From assembly GCF_001648175.1 (NCBI RefSeq), contig NZ_CP015243.1, positions 2,976,001 through 3,040,000 on the forward strand: DNA of 64,000 nt. Reading direction: 5' to 3'. Below, piece by piece: positions 17,765-26,559 of this stretch (position 1 is the stretch's first letter; every line of letters begins with the position of its first letter). The position numbers were made by a program, and so were the translations under genes. The DNA is from Halotalea alkalilenta. Its GTDB lineage: Bacteria; Pseudomonadota; Gammaproteobacteria; Pseudomonadales; Halomonadaceae. The notes below the pieces were generated by a model. That model worked only from the letters and a program-made list of their open reading frames with translations. It was not told where the DNA came from and searched no databases.

Positions 17765-19366
17765 ATGTTTGAGTGGCTGATGGATCCCACCGTCTGGGCC
17801 GGACTGCTGACGCTGATCCTGCTCGAGCTGGTGCTCGGCATCGACAACCTGGTGTTCATCGCCATCCTCGCCGATAAACTGCCTCCCGAGCAGCGTGACC
17901 GCGCGCGAGTGATCGGTCTGTCGCTGGCGCTTTTGATGCGCCTGGGACTGCTCGCCAGCATCTCCTGGCTGATGGGCATGACCCAGCCACTGTTCAGCAT
18001 TGCGGATCTCGAGGTCAGCGTACGCGACCTGATCCTGATCGTTGGCGGCTTGTTCTTGATCTACAAGGCGACCAGTGAACTGCACGAACACATCTCGCCG
18101 GCGAGTCACCGCGCCAGCGGCAAGAGCGTCGTCTATTCGAGCTTCGGCGTAGTGGTGATGCAGATCGTCGTGCTCGACGCGGTGTTCTCGATCGACTCGG
18201 TGATCACCGCGGTCGGCATGGTCCAGCACATCGAAGTGATGATGATCGCGGTGGTGATCGCGGTCGTGGTGATGCTGATCGCCAGCAAGCCGCTGACGGT
18301 CTTCGTCAGCAAGCATCCGACGGTGATCCTGCTGTGCCTCGGCTTCCTGCTGATGATCGGCTTCAGCCTGGTCTGCGAAGGCCTCGGCATCCATATTCCG
18401 AAGGGCTACCTGTACGGCGCGATCGTCTTCTCGCTTTTGATCGAGATGCTCCAGGAGTTGCGTCGGCGCAGCTCGAAGTCCGATCAGTCCTGGCGCGGCG
18501 GCCGCCGTGCCCGCACCACCGAAGCGGTAATGCGGCTGATCGGTGGGAGCGATCTGTCGGTGCACACCAACAGCGTCTTCAATTCACAGCAGGAGCACGC
18601 CAGCAGGGGCGACGAGCCGGTGGCACTGTTCGACGCCAACGAACGCCGCATGGTCATGGGGGTACTGTCGCTCGCCGACAAGCCGATCGAGGCGATCATC
18701 ACCCTGCGCCGCGAGCTCGAGACCCTCGATGTGCTCGACCCGATAGAGCAACAGCTCGAGACGCTGGCCAACAGCCGGCACTCCTGGCTGGTTGCGATCG
18801 AGGACGGACATACCGACGAGCCGCTCGGGGTGATCAGCAAGAAGCGACTGCTGGCGCCGCTGCTGGCGGGTGAAAAGCCCGAAGACCTGCGCGAGATGAT
18901 CGAGCAGCCGCTGGTGCTGCTGGAGAACGTGTCGGTGATCGACGCGGTGGAACACTTCCGCGCCTCCGGCAAGAGCTTCGCCTTCGTGGTCGATGAGTTC
19001 GGCACCCTGACCGGGATCGCCACTACCACCGACATCCTCGAGGAGATCGCCGGCGAGCTGCCGGAACCAGGCGAGGCGACGACGCCAGCGGTTACCGAGG
19101 TGTCACCCGACTGCTACGACGTCGATGCCAGCGAGGACATCCACGACATCAACCAGTACCTGCCGGTCCCGCTGCCGACCGGGCGCGACTACACTACCCT
19201 TGCAGGCTTGGTGCTCGACCGCCTCGAGTCGCTGCCCTACATCGGTGCGGTGACCAGCGTCGAGGGCTGGCGCCTGGAGGTCAGCGACGTCGAGCGCCAT
19301 CGGATCATGCGCGTGCGGCTGGTACGCGAAGAAGCCAATGAGGAGCACGAGCAGCCCACCCACTGA
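17765..19366 (+). CDS. TerC-family membrane protein with CBS and transporter-associated domains
   Basis: A 533-residue protein. Residues 1-240 form a TerC domain of about seven helices with the acidic motifs [16 protein letters not shown] and [22 protein letters not shown] pair lies near 300-435 ([21 protein letters not shown]), and a CorC/HlyC domain follows to about 525 ([23 protein letters not shown]). This is the YegH/YoaE architecture. TerC proteins are linked to metal (Mn) efflux or metalation of exported proteins. No neighbours share the role, and a terminator follows. Confidence 0.88.
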   Translation: MFEWLMDPTVWAGLLTLILLELVLGIDNLVFIAILADKLPPEQRDRARVIGLSLALLMRLGLLASISWLMGMTQPLFSIADLEVSVRDLILIVGGLFLIYKATSELHEHISPASHRASGKSVVYSSFGVVVMQIVVLDAVFSIDSVITAVGMVQHIEVMMIAVVIAVVVMLIASKPLTVFVSKHPTVILLCLGFLLMIGFSLVCEGLGIHIPKGYLYGAIVFSLLIEMLQELRRRSSKSDQSWRGGRRARTTEAVMRLIGGSDLSVHTNSVFNSQQEHASRGDEPVALFDANERRMVMGVLSLADKPIEAIITLRRELETLDVLDPIEQQLETLANSRHSWLVAIEDGHTDEPLGVISKKRLLAPLLAGEKPEDLREMIEQPLVLLENVSVIDAVEHFRASGKSFAFVVDEFGTLTGIATTTDILEEIAGELPEPGEATTPAVTEVSPDCYDVDASEDIHDINQYLPVPLPTGRDYTTLAGLVLDRLESLPYIGAVTSVEGWRLEVSDVERHRIMRVRLVREEANEEHEQPTH

Positions 19367-19387
19367 GCCTGCCCGAGCGACACGATC

Positions 19388-19421
19388 GAAAGCCCCGAAG
19401 CGCCCGCGTTTCGGGGCTTTC
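19388..19421 (+). terminator. Hairpin terminator after the TerC/CBS gene
   Basis: GAAAGCCCCGAA (19388-19399) pairs perfectly with TTCGGGGCTTTC (19410-19421). The T run is weak (CTTTCT a few bases later). Confidence 0.75.
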
Positions 19422-19551
19422 GCGCTTTCTCTCGCGGGTATACATGTTAATCTGCGCCTCTCATTCGGCGCCGAAGCTGGCGACGCGTCCGCGCAGGCGC
19501 GGTACTCGCCGGTCGTCGGGCCGCGTAGACATGGATGCAAGGATGTCGAGC

Positions 19552-20055
19552 ATGACACGCGATACGCAAGACCTGGACGCTTTTCGCTGGTACGCGATCC
19601 AGTGCAAGGGAGGCGAGTCGATCCGCGCAGCGGAGAACCTCGCCCGTCAGGAGTTCGAGATATTCCATCCCTTGGTGAGCAATCCATCCCCGCGCGGTGG
19701 GCGTGCTCCCCGTCGCGTCGAGCCGCTGTTTCCCTACTACCTCTTCATCCGCCTCAACCGCGTCGACAGCAACTGGCGCCCGATCCGCTCGACCCGCGGC
19801 GTGCTGCGGCTGGTGAGCTTCGGGCTCGAGCCGACGCCGGTGCCGGACGAACTGATCGAGATGCTCAAATCCCATGCCGAGCGTCGCGAGGACGATCCGA
19901 TCAACCATTACGTCTCCCTGCGCCCGCGGCTTGCTCCGCTCGACCCCGCCGAGCATTCGCCGCTGGCGCTGATCCTGGACAAGCGAAGCGGCGAGGAGCG
20001 AGTGATCGCCCTGCTCAACCTGATCGAATCGCTCAACGATCCGAGCGCACTCTAG
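19552..20055 (+). CDS. rfaH: Transcription antiterminator RfaH (NusG paralogue)
   Basis: A 167-residue NusG-like protein. The N-terminal NGN domain reads FRWYAIQCKGGESIRAAENL and VEPLFPYYLFIRL, then STRGVLRLVSFG, which matches RfaH rather than NusG. The C-terminal part ending ERVIALLNLIESLNDPSAL corresponds to the RfaH fold-switching KOW/hairpin region. RfaH rides on RNA polymerase at ops sites and boosts long operons for envelope polysaccharide or secretion genes. No such operon is in the window. The start is uncertain: ATG codons at 19531, 19543 and 19552 are in frame; 19552 gives the usual length. Confidence 0.88.
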   Translation: MTRDTQDLDAFRWYAIQCKGGESIRAAENLARQEFEIFHPLVSNPSPRGGRAPRRVEPLFPYYLFIRLNRVDSNWRPIRSTRGVLRLVSFGLEPTPVPDELIEMLKSHAERREDDPINHYVSLRPRLAPLDPAEHSPLALILDKRSGEERVIALLNLIESLNDPSAL

Positions 20056-20358
20056 CGCCTCGGCACACGACGTACGCAAATAATTAAGCTCGGTCCTCTA
20101 CACCGTGGACCGATGATCATAGAGTATCTGTTTAGACCAAGGTGTTAGCGGCGCAGCGACCCTACCGCCATGGTGCCCAGCGCAGCCAACGACAAGAATT
20201 CCTTTCAAGACCGGCTCGTCCGAGTGAAGCGAGGCTCGACGAGCTTTGGCGCATCCCGAGCCCGCCGACGGACACTCACGGCGAGTCGAGGGATATGAAC
20301 CGGTTTTGCGAGGAATTCCGAGGCAGCGCCATAGACGAGTAACGATTGGAGACGATTG
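20056..20358. other. Intergenic region with an imperfect inverted repeat
   Basis: No gene is seen. Two 19-base arms, GAATTCCTTTCAAGACCGG at 20196-20214 and the complement of GAATTCCTCGCAAAACCGG at 20300-20318, match at 15 positions and flank an 85-base core. The core ends with GAGTCGAGGGAT, a word shared with the dispersed repeats elsewhere in the window. It may be a small degenerate repeat element or a regulatory structure upstream of the CoA-transferase. Confidence 0.4.
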
Positions 20359-21891
20359 ATGAGCGAGCAACGCTGCCGGCTACCGGGTTGGCGCAACAAG
20401 TTGATGAGCGCCGCGCAGGCAGCCGAACTGATCGATGACGGCATGATCGTCGGGATGAGCGGCTTCACCCGCGCAGGAGAGGCCAAGGCGGTCCCCCTGG
20501 CGCTGGCCGAGCGGGCACACTCGACACCGCTTTCGATCACCCTGATGACCGGCGCCTCGCTCGGCAACGACATCGACGCCAAGCTGACCGAAGCCGGCGT
20601 GCTCGCCCGACGGATGCCGTTCCAGGTCGATACCACGCTGCGCCGGGCGATCAACCGCGGCGAGGTGATGTTCATCGACCAGCACCTCTCCGAAACGGTC
20701 GAGCTGCTGCGCAACAAGCAGCTCGGCAACCTCGACATCGCGGTGATCGAAGCCTGCGCCATCACCGAGGAAGGCGGCATCGTGCCAACCGCGTCGGTCG
20801 GCAACTCGGCGAGTTTCGCGATCCTCGCGGAGCGTGTGATCATCGAGCTCAATCTCAACTCACCCATGGCGCTCGAAGGGCTCCACGACATCTACATCCC
20901 GCAGATGCGCCCCAAGCGCACCCCGATCCCGATCACCGCACCGAACAGCCGTATCGGCCTGCCTTACATTCCGATCGACCCGGCCAAGATCGCCGCCATC
21001 GTACTTACCGACGGCTACGACAGCCCATCGAACTGCAAGCCCGCCGATCCCGACACTCAGCGGATCGCCGACCACCTGATCGAATTCTTCGTCTCCGAAG
21101 TGGCGCAGGGGCGCCTTTCCAACTCCCTGCTCCCGCTTCAGGCCGGCATCGGCACGATGGCCAACGCAGTGATGGAAGGGCTGCTCTCGGCGCCGTTCGA
21201 GGGCCTGACGATGTACTCCGAAGTACTCCAGGACAGCACCTTCGCCCTGCTCGACAGCGGCAAGATGAGCTTCGCCTCCGGCAGCTCGATCACCCTCACC
21301 GAGGAGTGCGGCGCACGGGTCTGGGCCAACCTGGACGCCTATCGTGACCGCCTGGTGCTGCGCCCGCAGGAGCTCTCCAACCACCCCGGCGTAGTGCGTC
21401 GGCTCGGGGTGATCGCGGTCAACACCGCGCTCGAGATCGACATCTATGGCAACGTCAACTCGACCCACGTCTGCGGCACCCGGATGATGAACGGCATCGG
21501 CGGCTCGGGCGACTTCGCCCGCAACGGCCAGCTCTCGATCTTCATCACCAAGGCCCTGGCCAAGGACGGAGACATCTCGAGCCTGGTGCCGTTCGCAAGC
21601 CACGTCGACCACTGCGAGCACGATGTCGACATCATCGTCACCGAGCATGGCCTCGCCGACCTGCGCGGTCTCGCACCGCGCGAGCGCGCACCGCTTTTGA
21701 TCGACAACTGCGCCGACCCGCTCTATCGCGACGCGCTGCGCGACTACTTCGAGCGCGCCTGCGCTCGCGGCGGTCAGACCCCGCACTGCCTCGAGCAGGC
21801 CCTTGCCTGGCACCAGGCGCTGGAGCGCGATGGCAGTATGCGCGTCTTCAGCAGCGCTGGTCGAAAGCCGGATTCCATCGACAAGAACTAG
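20359..21891 (+). CDS. Succinyl-CoA:acetate CoA-transferase
   Basis: A 510-residue class I CoA-transferase of the AarC/SucCoA:acetate type, which moves CoA from succinyl-CoA to acetate. Typical segments are GMIVGMSGFTRAGEAKAVP, PLQAGIGTMANAVMEGL, the probable catalytic glutamate in MYSEVLQDSTFALL, and NGIGGSGDFARNGQ. The ATG at 20359 follows a GGAG site. Such enzymes replace succinyl-CoA synthetase in acetate-resistant bacteria or work in acetate overflow. The gene stands alone, followed by a sigma28 promoter for the next gene. Confidence 0.9.
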   Translation: MSEQRCRLPGWRNKLMSAAQAAELIDDGMIVGMSGFTRAGEAKAVPLALAERAHSTPLSITLMTGASLGNDIDAKLTEAGVLARRMPFQVDTTLRRAINRGEVMFIDQHLSETVELLRNKQLGNLDIAVIEACAITEEGGIVPTASVGNSASFAILAERVIIELNLNSPMALEGLHDIYIPQMRPKRTPIPITAPNSRIGLPYIPIDPAKIAAIVLTDGYDSPSNCKPADPDTQRIADHLIEFFVSEVAQGRLSNSLLPLQAGIGTMANAVMEGLLSAPFEGLTMYSEVLQDSTFALLDSGKMSFASGSSITLTEECGARVWANLDAYRDRLVLRPQELSNHPGVVRRLGVIAVNTALEIDIYGNVNSTHVCGTRMMNGIGGSGDFARNGQLSIFITKALAKDGDISSLVPFASHVDHCEHDVDIIVTEHGLADLRGLAPRERAPLLIDNCADPLYRDALRDYFERACARGGQTPHCLEQALAWHQALERDGSMRVFSSAGRKPDSIDKN

Positions 21892-21898
21892 AAAAAGG

Positions 21899-21925
21899 TC
21901 AAGTTTACGGGCGCTCGGTCGATCT
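21899..21925 (+). promoter_or_regulatory. Sigma28 (FliA) promoter of the chemoreceptor gene
   Basis: TCAAGTTT, 11 bases, GTCGATCT. This follows the FliA consensus TAAAGTTT-N11-GCCGATAA at 12 of 16 positions with exact spacing and lies 36 bases upstream of the start codon. Confidence 0.75.
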
Positions 21926-21960
21926 ATCGGAATACACATTCCTGGATCATCGGGCGTCCC

Positions 21961-23661
21961 ATGAAAAACCTCCGTTTGACTCTTCAGCTCGGTATAGCGC
22001 TGTCGGTGAGCTTCGCGCTCTTCGTGCTGGTGATAAGCATCGCCATGCTGAGTTTCTCCTCGATGGACCGGCTACGGGAGGACACCGCCCGCCAGGCGCA
22101 ACTGTCCGAAAGCATGATCAATGCCTACAGCCAGCTGCGCCAGGTTCGGTTGACGTCGATTCGCGCAGCCATCGCCGGTCGAAGCGGTGATCTCGCCCAG
22201 CAGCGCCAAGCGCTCCAGAGCGCGGAGCAATTGCTCGCGGAGGTGCAGCAGTCGTTCGATGCCTATCTCTCCCGTGAAGGCACCTCCAGCGCCGTCAACG
22301 TCATCGACCAGCAGCTGGGCGCCGCTTTCGCCGGCTACGTCGCCAATATCATAGAACCGACGCTCAACTATGCGCGCCGCTCGGATGTCGACGGGTTGAA
22401 TGCGCTGACGCTCAATGCGGTGCAGCCCAACGCCGATTTCAACCAAGCGATCCGGGCGATCCTGGACTTCCGCAATCAGCGCGCGGCCGAAGTCGAAGCC
22501 GCTACGGACCGAACCAACTTGCGCAACACCCTGGTGATGGCCGCCTGCCTGCTCTTCTCGCTGATGCTTTGCGTCGTCACCTTCCTGATGCTGCGCCGCA
22601 GCGTGGTCACCCCGCTCGTCCGCGCCCAGTCGCACTTCGAGCGTATCGCCCAGGGTGATCTCTCCAGGCCGATCGAGACACTGGGACGCAACGAGATCGG
22701 CCAGCTCTACGCCGCGCTCGGCAAGATGCAGAACATGCTGAAGGACAACGTCTCCCAGGTCCGCGAAGGCGCGCAGGCGATCCATCACGGCGCACGCGAA
22801 ATCGCTCAAGGCAACACCGACCTCTCGAGTCGTACCGAGCAGCAGGCCGCATCGCTCGAGGAGACCGCCTCGAGCATGGAGCAGATGACCTCCACCGTGC
22901 GCCAGAACGCCGCCAATGCCGAACAGGCACGCAGCCTTGCCAATCGCGCCACCGGCGTCGCCGAACGCGGCGGCGAGGAGATGAAGCAAGTGGTCGGCGG
23001 GATGGAGGACATCTCGAATACCGCAGGCCAGATCTCATCGATCATCGCGATGATCGACGGTATCGCCTTCCAGACCAACATCCTCGCCCTCAACGCCTCG
23101 GTGGAAGCAGCCCGCGCCGGCGAGCACGGCCGCGGCTTCGCAGTGGTGGCCGGCGAAGTACGCAACCTCGCCACCCGATCGGCCGAAGCGGCCGGCGAGA
23201 TCAAGAACCTGATCGAGAACGTCAGCGGCAAGATCGACGCCGGCAGCCAGATTGCGCTGAGCGCAGGCAAGACCATGCAGGAAGTGGTCGACGGCATTCG
23301 CGAGGTCAACCAGTTGGTCAGTGAGATCGCCTCCGCCTCCAAGGAGCAGAGCGACGGCATCGAACAGGTCAACCAAGCGGTCAGCGAAATGGACAGCGTG
23401 ACCCAGCAGAACGCCGCGCTGGTCGAGCAGGCCGCCGCCGCCGCCGCCTCACTCGAACGTCAGGCCGCCGAGCTTGCCGAGACCGTAGAGCGCTTCCGCC
23501 TGGGTGACGAAAATGCCCGCGAGACCAGCCAAGCGCCGTCGCTGCCCCGCCCCTCCTCCACGTTGCCATCGGCGACCAAAGTGCCAGCACTCAGGACACC
23601 GGTAGGTGACAAACGAGTGGCATCGAAGAGCGAATCAGTCGAAGAGTGGACCGAGTTCTGA
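21961..23661 (+). CDS. Methyl-accepting chemotaxis protein
   Basis: A 566-residue transmembrane chemoreceptor. A first membrane helix spans about residues 10-31, a four-helix-bundle periplasmic ligand domain follows, the second membrane helix is at about 183-206, then HAMP, and the cytoplasmic signalling hairpin with tip [19 protein letters not shown]. It ends EEWTEF, matching the xWxxF pentapeptide that tethers CheR and CheB in Tar/Tsr. The ligand is not predictable. A sigma28 promoter upstream places it in the late flagellar regulon; a terminator follows. Confidence 0.93.
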   Translation: MKNLRLTLQLGIALSVSFALFVLVISIAMLSFSSMDRLREDTARQAQLSESMINAYSQLRQVRLTSIRAAIAGRSGDLAQQRQALQSAEQLLAEVQQSFDAYLSREGTSSAVNVIDQQLGAAFAGYVANIIEPTLNYARRSDVDGLNALTLNAVQPNADFNQAIRAILDFRNQRAAEVEAATDRTNLRNTLVMAACLLFSLMLCVVTFLMLRRSVVTPLVRAQSHFERIAQGDLSRPIETLGRNEIGQLYAALGKMQNMLKDNVSQVREGAQAIHHGAREIAQGNTDLSSRTEQQAASLEETASSMEQMTSTVRQNAANAEQARSLANRATGVAERGGEEMKQVVGGMEDISNTAGQISSIIAMIDGIAFQTNILALNASVEAARAGEHGRGFAVVAGEVRNLATRSAEAAGEIKNLIENVSGKIDAGSQIALSAGKTMQEVVDGIREVNQLVSEIASASKEQSDGIEQVNQAVSEMDSVTQQNAALVEQAAAAAASLERQAAELAETVERFRLGDENARETSQAPSLPRPSSTLPSATKVPALRTPVGDKRVASKSESVEEWTEF

Positions 23662-23684
23662 CCCCCGCGCAAACGAACACCTCC

Positions 23685-23708
23685 AGCCCGCCAGCGTGCG
23701 GGCTTTTT
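23685..23708 (+). terminator. Rho-independent terminator of the chemoreceptor gene
   Basis: AGCCCGC (23685-23691) pairs with GCGGGCT (23698-23704), followed directly by a T run. It starts 24 bases after the stop codon. Confidence 0.88.
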
Positions 23709-23726
23709 GACGTCCGCCAGGCGGCG

Positions 23727-24017
23727 AGCATTATAGGAAGACGCTCGGGGTTCTCGGCCGAGGAAGCCACCCGGCTGCACGCCGCTTCGCGCCAGCAGAT
23801 CAACGACACGCGGCGGCTCAAAGAGCAACTGCTGTCGGCGCTGGCCGAGTGGATTACGCAGCATCACCTGAAGCAGGCCGAGGCCGCGAAGATCATGAGG
23901 GTATCGCGCCCGCGTGTGTCCGATGTGGTGAACAAGAAAACCGAGAAGTTCACCATCGACGCGCTAGTGGAGATGCTGAGCCGGGTTGGGGAGCCGGTCC
24001 GGCTGGCGATAGGGTGA
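23727..24017 (+). CDS. Orphan XRE/HigA-like helix-turn-helix protein
   Basis: The frame ending at 24017 encodes an XRE-type domain (LKEQLLSALAEWITQHHLKQAEAAKIM, VSRPRVSDVVNKKTEKFTIDALVEMLSRVG) like HigA-type antitoxins. No ATG lies between the terminator at 23708 and the domain, and the open frame back to an ATG at 23646 crosses that terminator, so the start is unclear and the gene may have lost its beginning. The start given here is only the approximate beginning of plausible protein. No HigB-like toxin is next to it. It could be a remnant of a toxin-antitoxin pair. Confidence 0.55.
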   Translation, partial: SIIGRRSGFSAEEATRLHAASRQQINDTRRLKEQLLSALAEWITQHHLKQAEAAKIMRVSRPRVSDVVNKKTEKFTIDALVEMLSRVGEPVRLAIG

Positions 24018-24056
24018 CACAGGCAACCACGCGCTCGCGCAGAGATGACAGCCCGG

Positions 24057-24770
24057 CTACCAGCGAAGCTTCACCCGCAGTCGAGCGACCGCCTGGGAAT
24101 GCAGCTGGCTGACCCTGGACTCGGTGACGCCGAGCACCGCACCGACCTCCTTGAGGTTCAACTGCTCCTGGTAGTACAGCGCCAGCAGCACCCGCTCGCG
24201 CTCCGGCAGCATCTCGATCGCATCATGCAAACGCTTGCGCTGCTCGGCATCGAGGCAGGCCTGGTCCGGCGCGACGAAGGGAGCCAGCTCCTCATCGACC
24301 CTGCTGGTGGGCTGATCGTCCTCACTGCTTTCGGTGAAGGTCGAGAACAACCCGTCGTTGACCTCGCCGATCAGCTGGCGATAGGCCTCGAGCGACATAT
24401 CGAGATACTCGGCGATCTCCCGCTCGCTCGCCGCGCGGCCGTGACGCTGCTCGAGCTCGCGCATCGCTCGCTCGACCTCGCGATAGCCCCGACGCACACT
24501 GCGCGGCAGCCAGTCGCGCGAGCGCAGCTCATCGACCATCGCGCCGTGCACGCGCTGGGAGGCATAGGTAGGAAAACTGGTGCCCAGGCTCGGATCGAAA
24601 CGCTCGAGCGCATCCAGCAGCCCGATCATCCCGGACTGGATCAAATCCTCGAGCTCGACGCTCGAGGGTAGCCGCACGGAAAGCGACAGCGCCTGACGGC
24701 GCACCATGGGCAGGTAGCGTTCGATCAGTGCGGCGCGCTCCAGCCGCCCCTTCGCGGTGTAGATCGCCAC
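24057..24770 (-). CDS. fliA: Flagellar sigma factor sigma28 (FliA)
   Basis: A 237-residue sigma factor that directs RNA polymerase to late flagellar genes. Region 2 reads RYLPMVRRQALSLSVRLPSSVELEDLIQSGMIGLLDALERFD and FPTYASQRVHGAMVDELRSRDW; region 3 EREIAEYLDMSLEAYRQL; region 4 LKEVGAVLGVTESRVSQLHSQA. The start is GTG at 24770 behind a GGAGG site, giving the family length. It is divergent from fliC. Its anti-sigma factor FlgM is at 52008, and four matching promoters are found in the window. Confidence 0.95.
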   Translation of the reverse strand: MAIYTAKGRLERAALIERYLPMVRRQALSLSVRLPSSVELEDLIQSGMIGLLDALERFDPSLGTSFPTYASQRVHGAMVDELRSRDWLPRSVRRGYREVERAMRELEQRHGRAASEREIAEYLDMSLEAYRQLIGEVNDGLFSTFTESSEDDQPTSRVDEELAPFVAPDQACLDAEQRKRLHDAIEMLPERERVLLALYYQEQLNLKEVGAVLGVTESRVSQLHSQAVARLRVKLRW

Positions 24771-25093
24771 TTCTCGATACCTCCAGCGAAGCGGGCCAAC
24801 GCCCGCGGATGATGACAATCCTGTGCTCCCGTGCCCGCGGGTATCGAAACCGCGAAAGCGAGCACTTTGCCCATTGTCATCCTGATGGCCACCCCGCCAT
24901 CGCCGGAAAAACCGCGCTTTTACCCCCCTGACCGAACGATGACGCAGCCCAGGATCGATGACCGCCACGCAAAGAATGCGCAATTTTCCTAAAGCAAAGT
25001 CGATCCACGTCGATAACCACTATGCGACGGCGAGCAGCGCCGAAGACCCAAGCCCGCGCCCACAAGGGCCCAAGCATTCAAGGACATAGAGCC
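24771..25093. other. Divergent fliA-fliC intergenic region
   Basis: No gene is seen. The right half holds the sigma28 promoter of fliC at 24990-25016, with a 77-base leader before the fliC start. I do not see a second clear promoter for fliA. Confidence 0.5.
24990..25016 (+). promoter_or_regulatory. Sigma28 (FliA) promoter of fliC
   Basis: TAAAGCAA, 11 bases, GTCGATAA. This has the TAAA box and the GCCGATAA box with a single mismatch, at exact spacing, the best sigma28 match in the window. Confidence 0.9.
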
Positions 25094-25912
25094 ATGGCAC
25101 AAGTCATCTCCACCAACACTCTGTCGCTGATGACACAGAACAACCTCAGCAGATCGCAGAGCCAGCTCAACACCGCGATCGAGCGTCTTTCCTCGGGCCA
25201 GCGGATCAACGGTGCCAAGGACGACGCGGCCGGCCTCGGCATCGCCAACCGCCTGAGCGCCCAGATCACCGGCCTCAACCAGGCTAACCGCAACGCCAAC
25301 GACGGCCTGTCGATGGCGCAGACCGCCGACTCCACCCTTGGCCAGGTGCAGGACAACATCCAGCGCATCCGTGAACTGACGGTCCAGGCCAGCAACGGTA
25401 CGCTGACCGAAGATGACCGCGCCTCGATCCAATCCGAAGTCGACCAGCGTCTCGAGGAAATCACCCGCCTCACCGAACAGACCCAGTTCAACGGGATCAA
25501 CCTGCTGGATGGCACCAACGCAAGCGTCACCATCCAGGTCGGCGCCAATGACGGCCAGACCATCGAACTGACACTGCAGGACACTTCCCTCGCTACGCTG
25601 GCACTTGATGGGTTCGCCGTCGAAGAAGGTGGCGATGCCTCCACGCAGCTCGCGACCCTCGACGCCGCGCTGAACACCATCGACAACGCGCGCGGCGTGC
25701 TCGGTGCCCAGCAGAACCGTCTGGAATCGGCGATCGACGGCAACGCAGCGCTTTCGACCAACCTCTCGGCGGCCCGTTCGCAGATCGCCGATGCCGACTA
25801 CGCCCAGGAAGTGTCGAACATGACCACCGCCAACATCCTCCAGCAGGCTGGCACCTCGGTACTGGCGCAGGCCAACCAGCGTCCGCAGAACGTCCTGTCC
25901 CTGCTGCAGTAA
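25094..25912 (+). CDS. fliC: Flagellin
   Basis: A 272-residue flagellin, the filament subunit exported through the flagellar type III system. The conserved D0/D1 ends are complete: MAQVISTNTLSLMTQNNLSRS, LNTAIERLSSGQRINGAKDDAAGLGIANRL at the start and ADADYAQEVSNMTTANILQQAG, ending NVLSLLQ. The surface-exposed D2/D3 part is almost absent, so this is a minimal flagellin. A sigma28 promoter lies upstream and a terminator after it. flaG follows; fliD and fliS do not. Confidence 0.97.
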   Translation: MAQVISTNTLSLMTQNNLSRSQSQLNTAIERLSSGQRINGAKDDAAGLGIANRLSAQITGLNQANRNANDGLSMAQTADSTLGQVQDNIQRIRELTVQASNGTLTEDDRASIQSEVDQRLEEITRLTEQTQFNGINLLDGTNASVTIQVGANDGQTIELTLQDTSLATLALDGFAVEEGGDASTQLATLDAALNTIDNARGVLGAQQNRLESAIDGNAALSTNLSAARSQIADADYAQEVSNMTTANILQQAGTSVLAQANQRPQNVLSLLQ

Positions 25913-25932
25913 GCGAGCGAGAGCAGGCAACG

Positions 25933-25958
25933 AAAAGGGCGCCGCGGCGCCCTTTTTT
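25933..25958 (+). terminator. Rho-independent terminator of fliC
   Basis: AAAAGGGCGCC and GGCGCCCTTTT form a strong hairpin followed by TTTTTT, 20 bases after the stop codon. Confidence 0.93.
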
Positions 25959-26021
25959 CATCCCCCAGGTTCGCTTCCCGCTTGATGCATGACGCTTGAT
26001 AACTAGATCAAGGAGCGTGGC

Positions 26022-26393
26022 ATGACCCTTCCGCCGATTCCGCCGCAGTCGACCCAACTCCCCAGCGCCACCCTCCCAGCCGCGACAGAGCCCCTCGCCA
26101 CTGCTCTACCCCAGGTCGAGGCGCCTCAAGCCGAACGGAACTCACCCGCCGTGGAGCGGGAGATGGAACCGCAAGCGCCATTGAACGCACTGGAAATCGC
26201 CCAGCAAGCGTTCGCCGACCTCGGCGTGACCTTCGAGATCGACGAAGGCAGCGATCGGCTGATCATCAAAGTGGTCGATCGCACCAGCGGCGAGCTGATC
26301 CGTCAAATCCCCTCCGAAGAGATGCTCAGAATCGCAACGCGCCTGGAAACCGGCAGCGTCACCCCCGGCAGCCTGTTGGATGAGTGGGCGTAA
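26022..26393 (+). CDS. flaG: Flagellar protein FlaG
   Basis: A 123-residue protein with a proline- and alanine-rich variable N-terminus and the conserved FlaG C-terminal half (VTFEIDEGSDRLIIKVVDRTSGELIRQIPSEEMLRIATRL). FlaG influences filament length in some species. A strong AAGGAG site precedes the ATG. It lies after fliC, the usual place. The gene is followed within 25 bases by mosaic repeat sequence and IS110 copy 2, where fliD-fliS would be expected. Confidence 0.9.
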   Translation: MTLPPIPPQSTQLPSATLPAATEPLATALPQVEAPQAERNSPAVEREMEPQAPLNALEIAQQAFADLGVTFEIDEGSDRLIIKVVDRTSGELIRQIPSEEMLRIATRLETGSVTPGSLLDEWA

Positions 26394-26414
26394 GACCGAC
26401 TGTTCGCCACCCTC

Positions 26415-26474
26415 CGATCGTCCCGAGCGGCGGCGGTGAGGCCGTGGTTCGACTCGGCTCGTTCCTCGCCGGCT
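26415..26474 (+). repeat. Mosaic repeat fragment left of IS110 copy 2
   Basis: The stretch ending GGTTCGACTCGGCTCG then TTCCTCGCCGGCT is the same as the end of the 287-bp repeat unit at 28135-28421. The IS therefore inserted at a junction between two repeat units. Its last two bases are the CT core. Confidence 0.85.
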
Positions 26475-26559
26475 TTCCATGAACCCCCTCCGAGTTCTCC
26501 TCGACAGGGGGATGATCAGGGGGAGATTGGGCGGTCGTCATATCGTTCTTCCTCAACTT

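Noticed and set aside
19552..20055. rfaH gene considered as nusG
   Set aside because: No secE or ribosomal protein genes nearby, and the EPLFPYYLF and STRGV segments and C-terminus fit RfaH.
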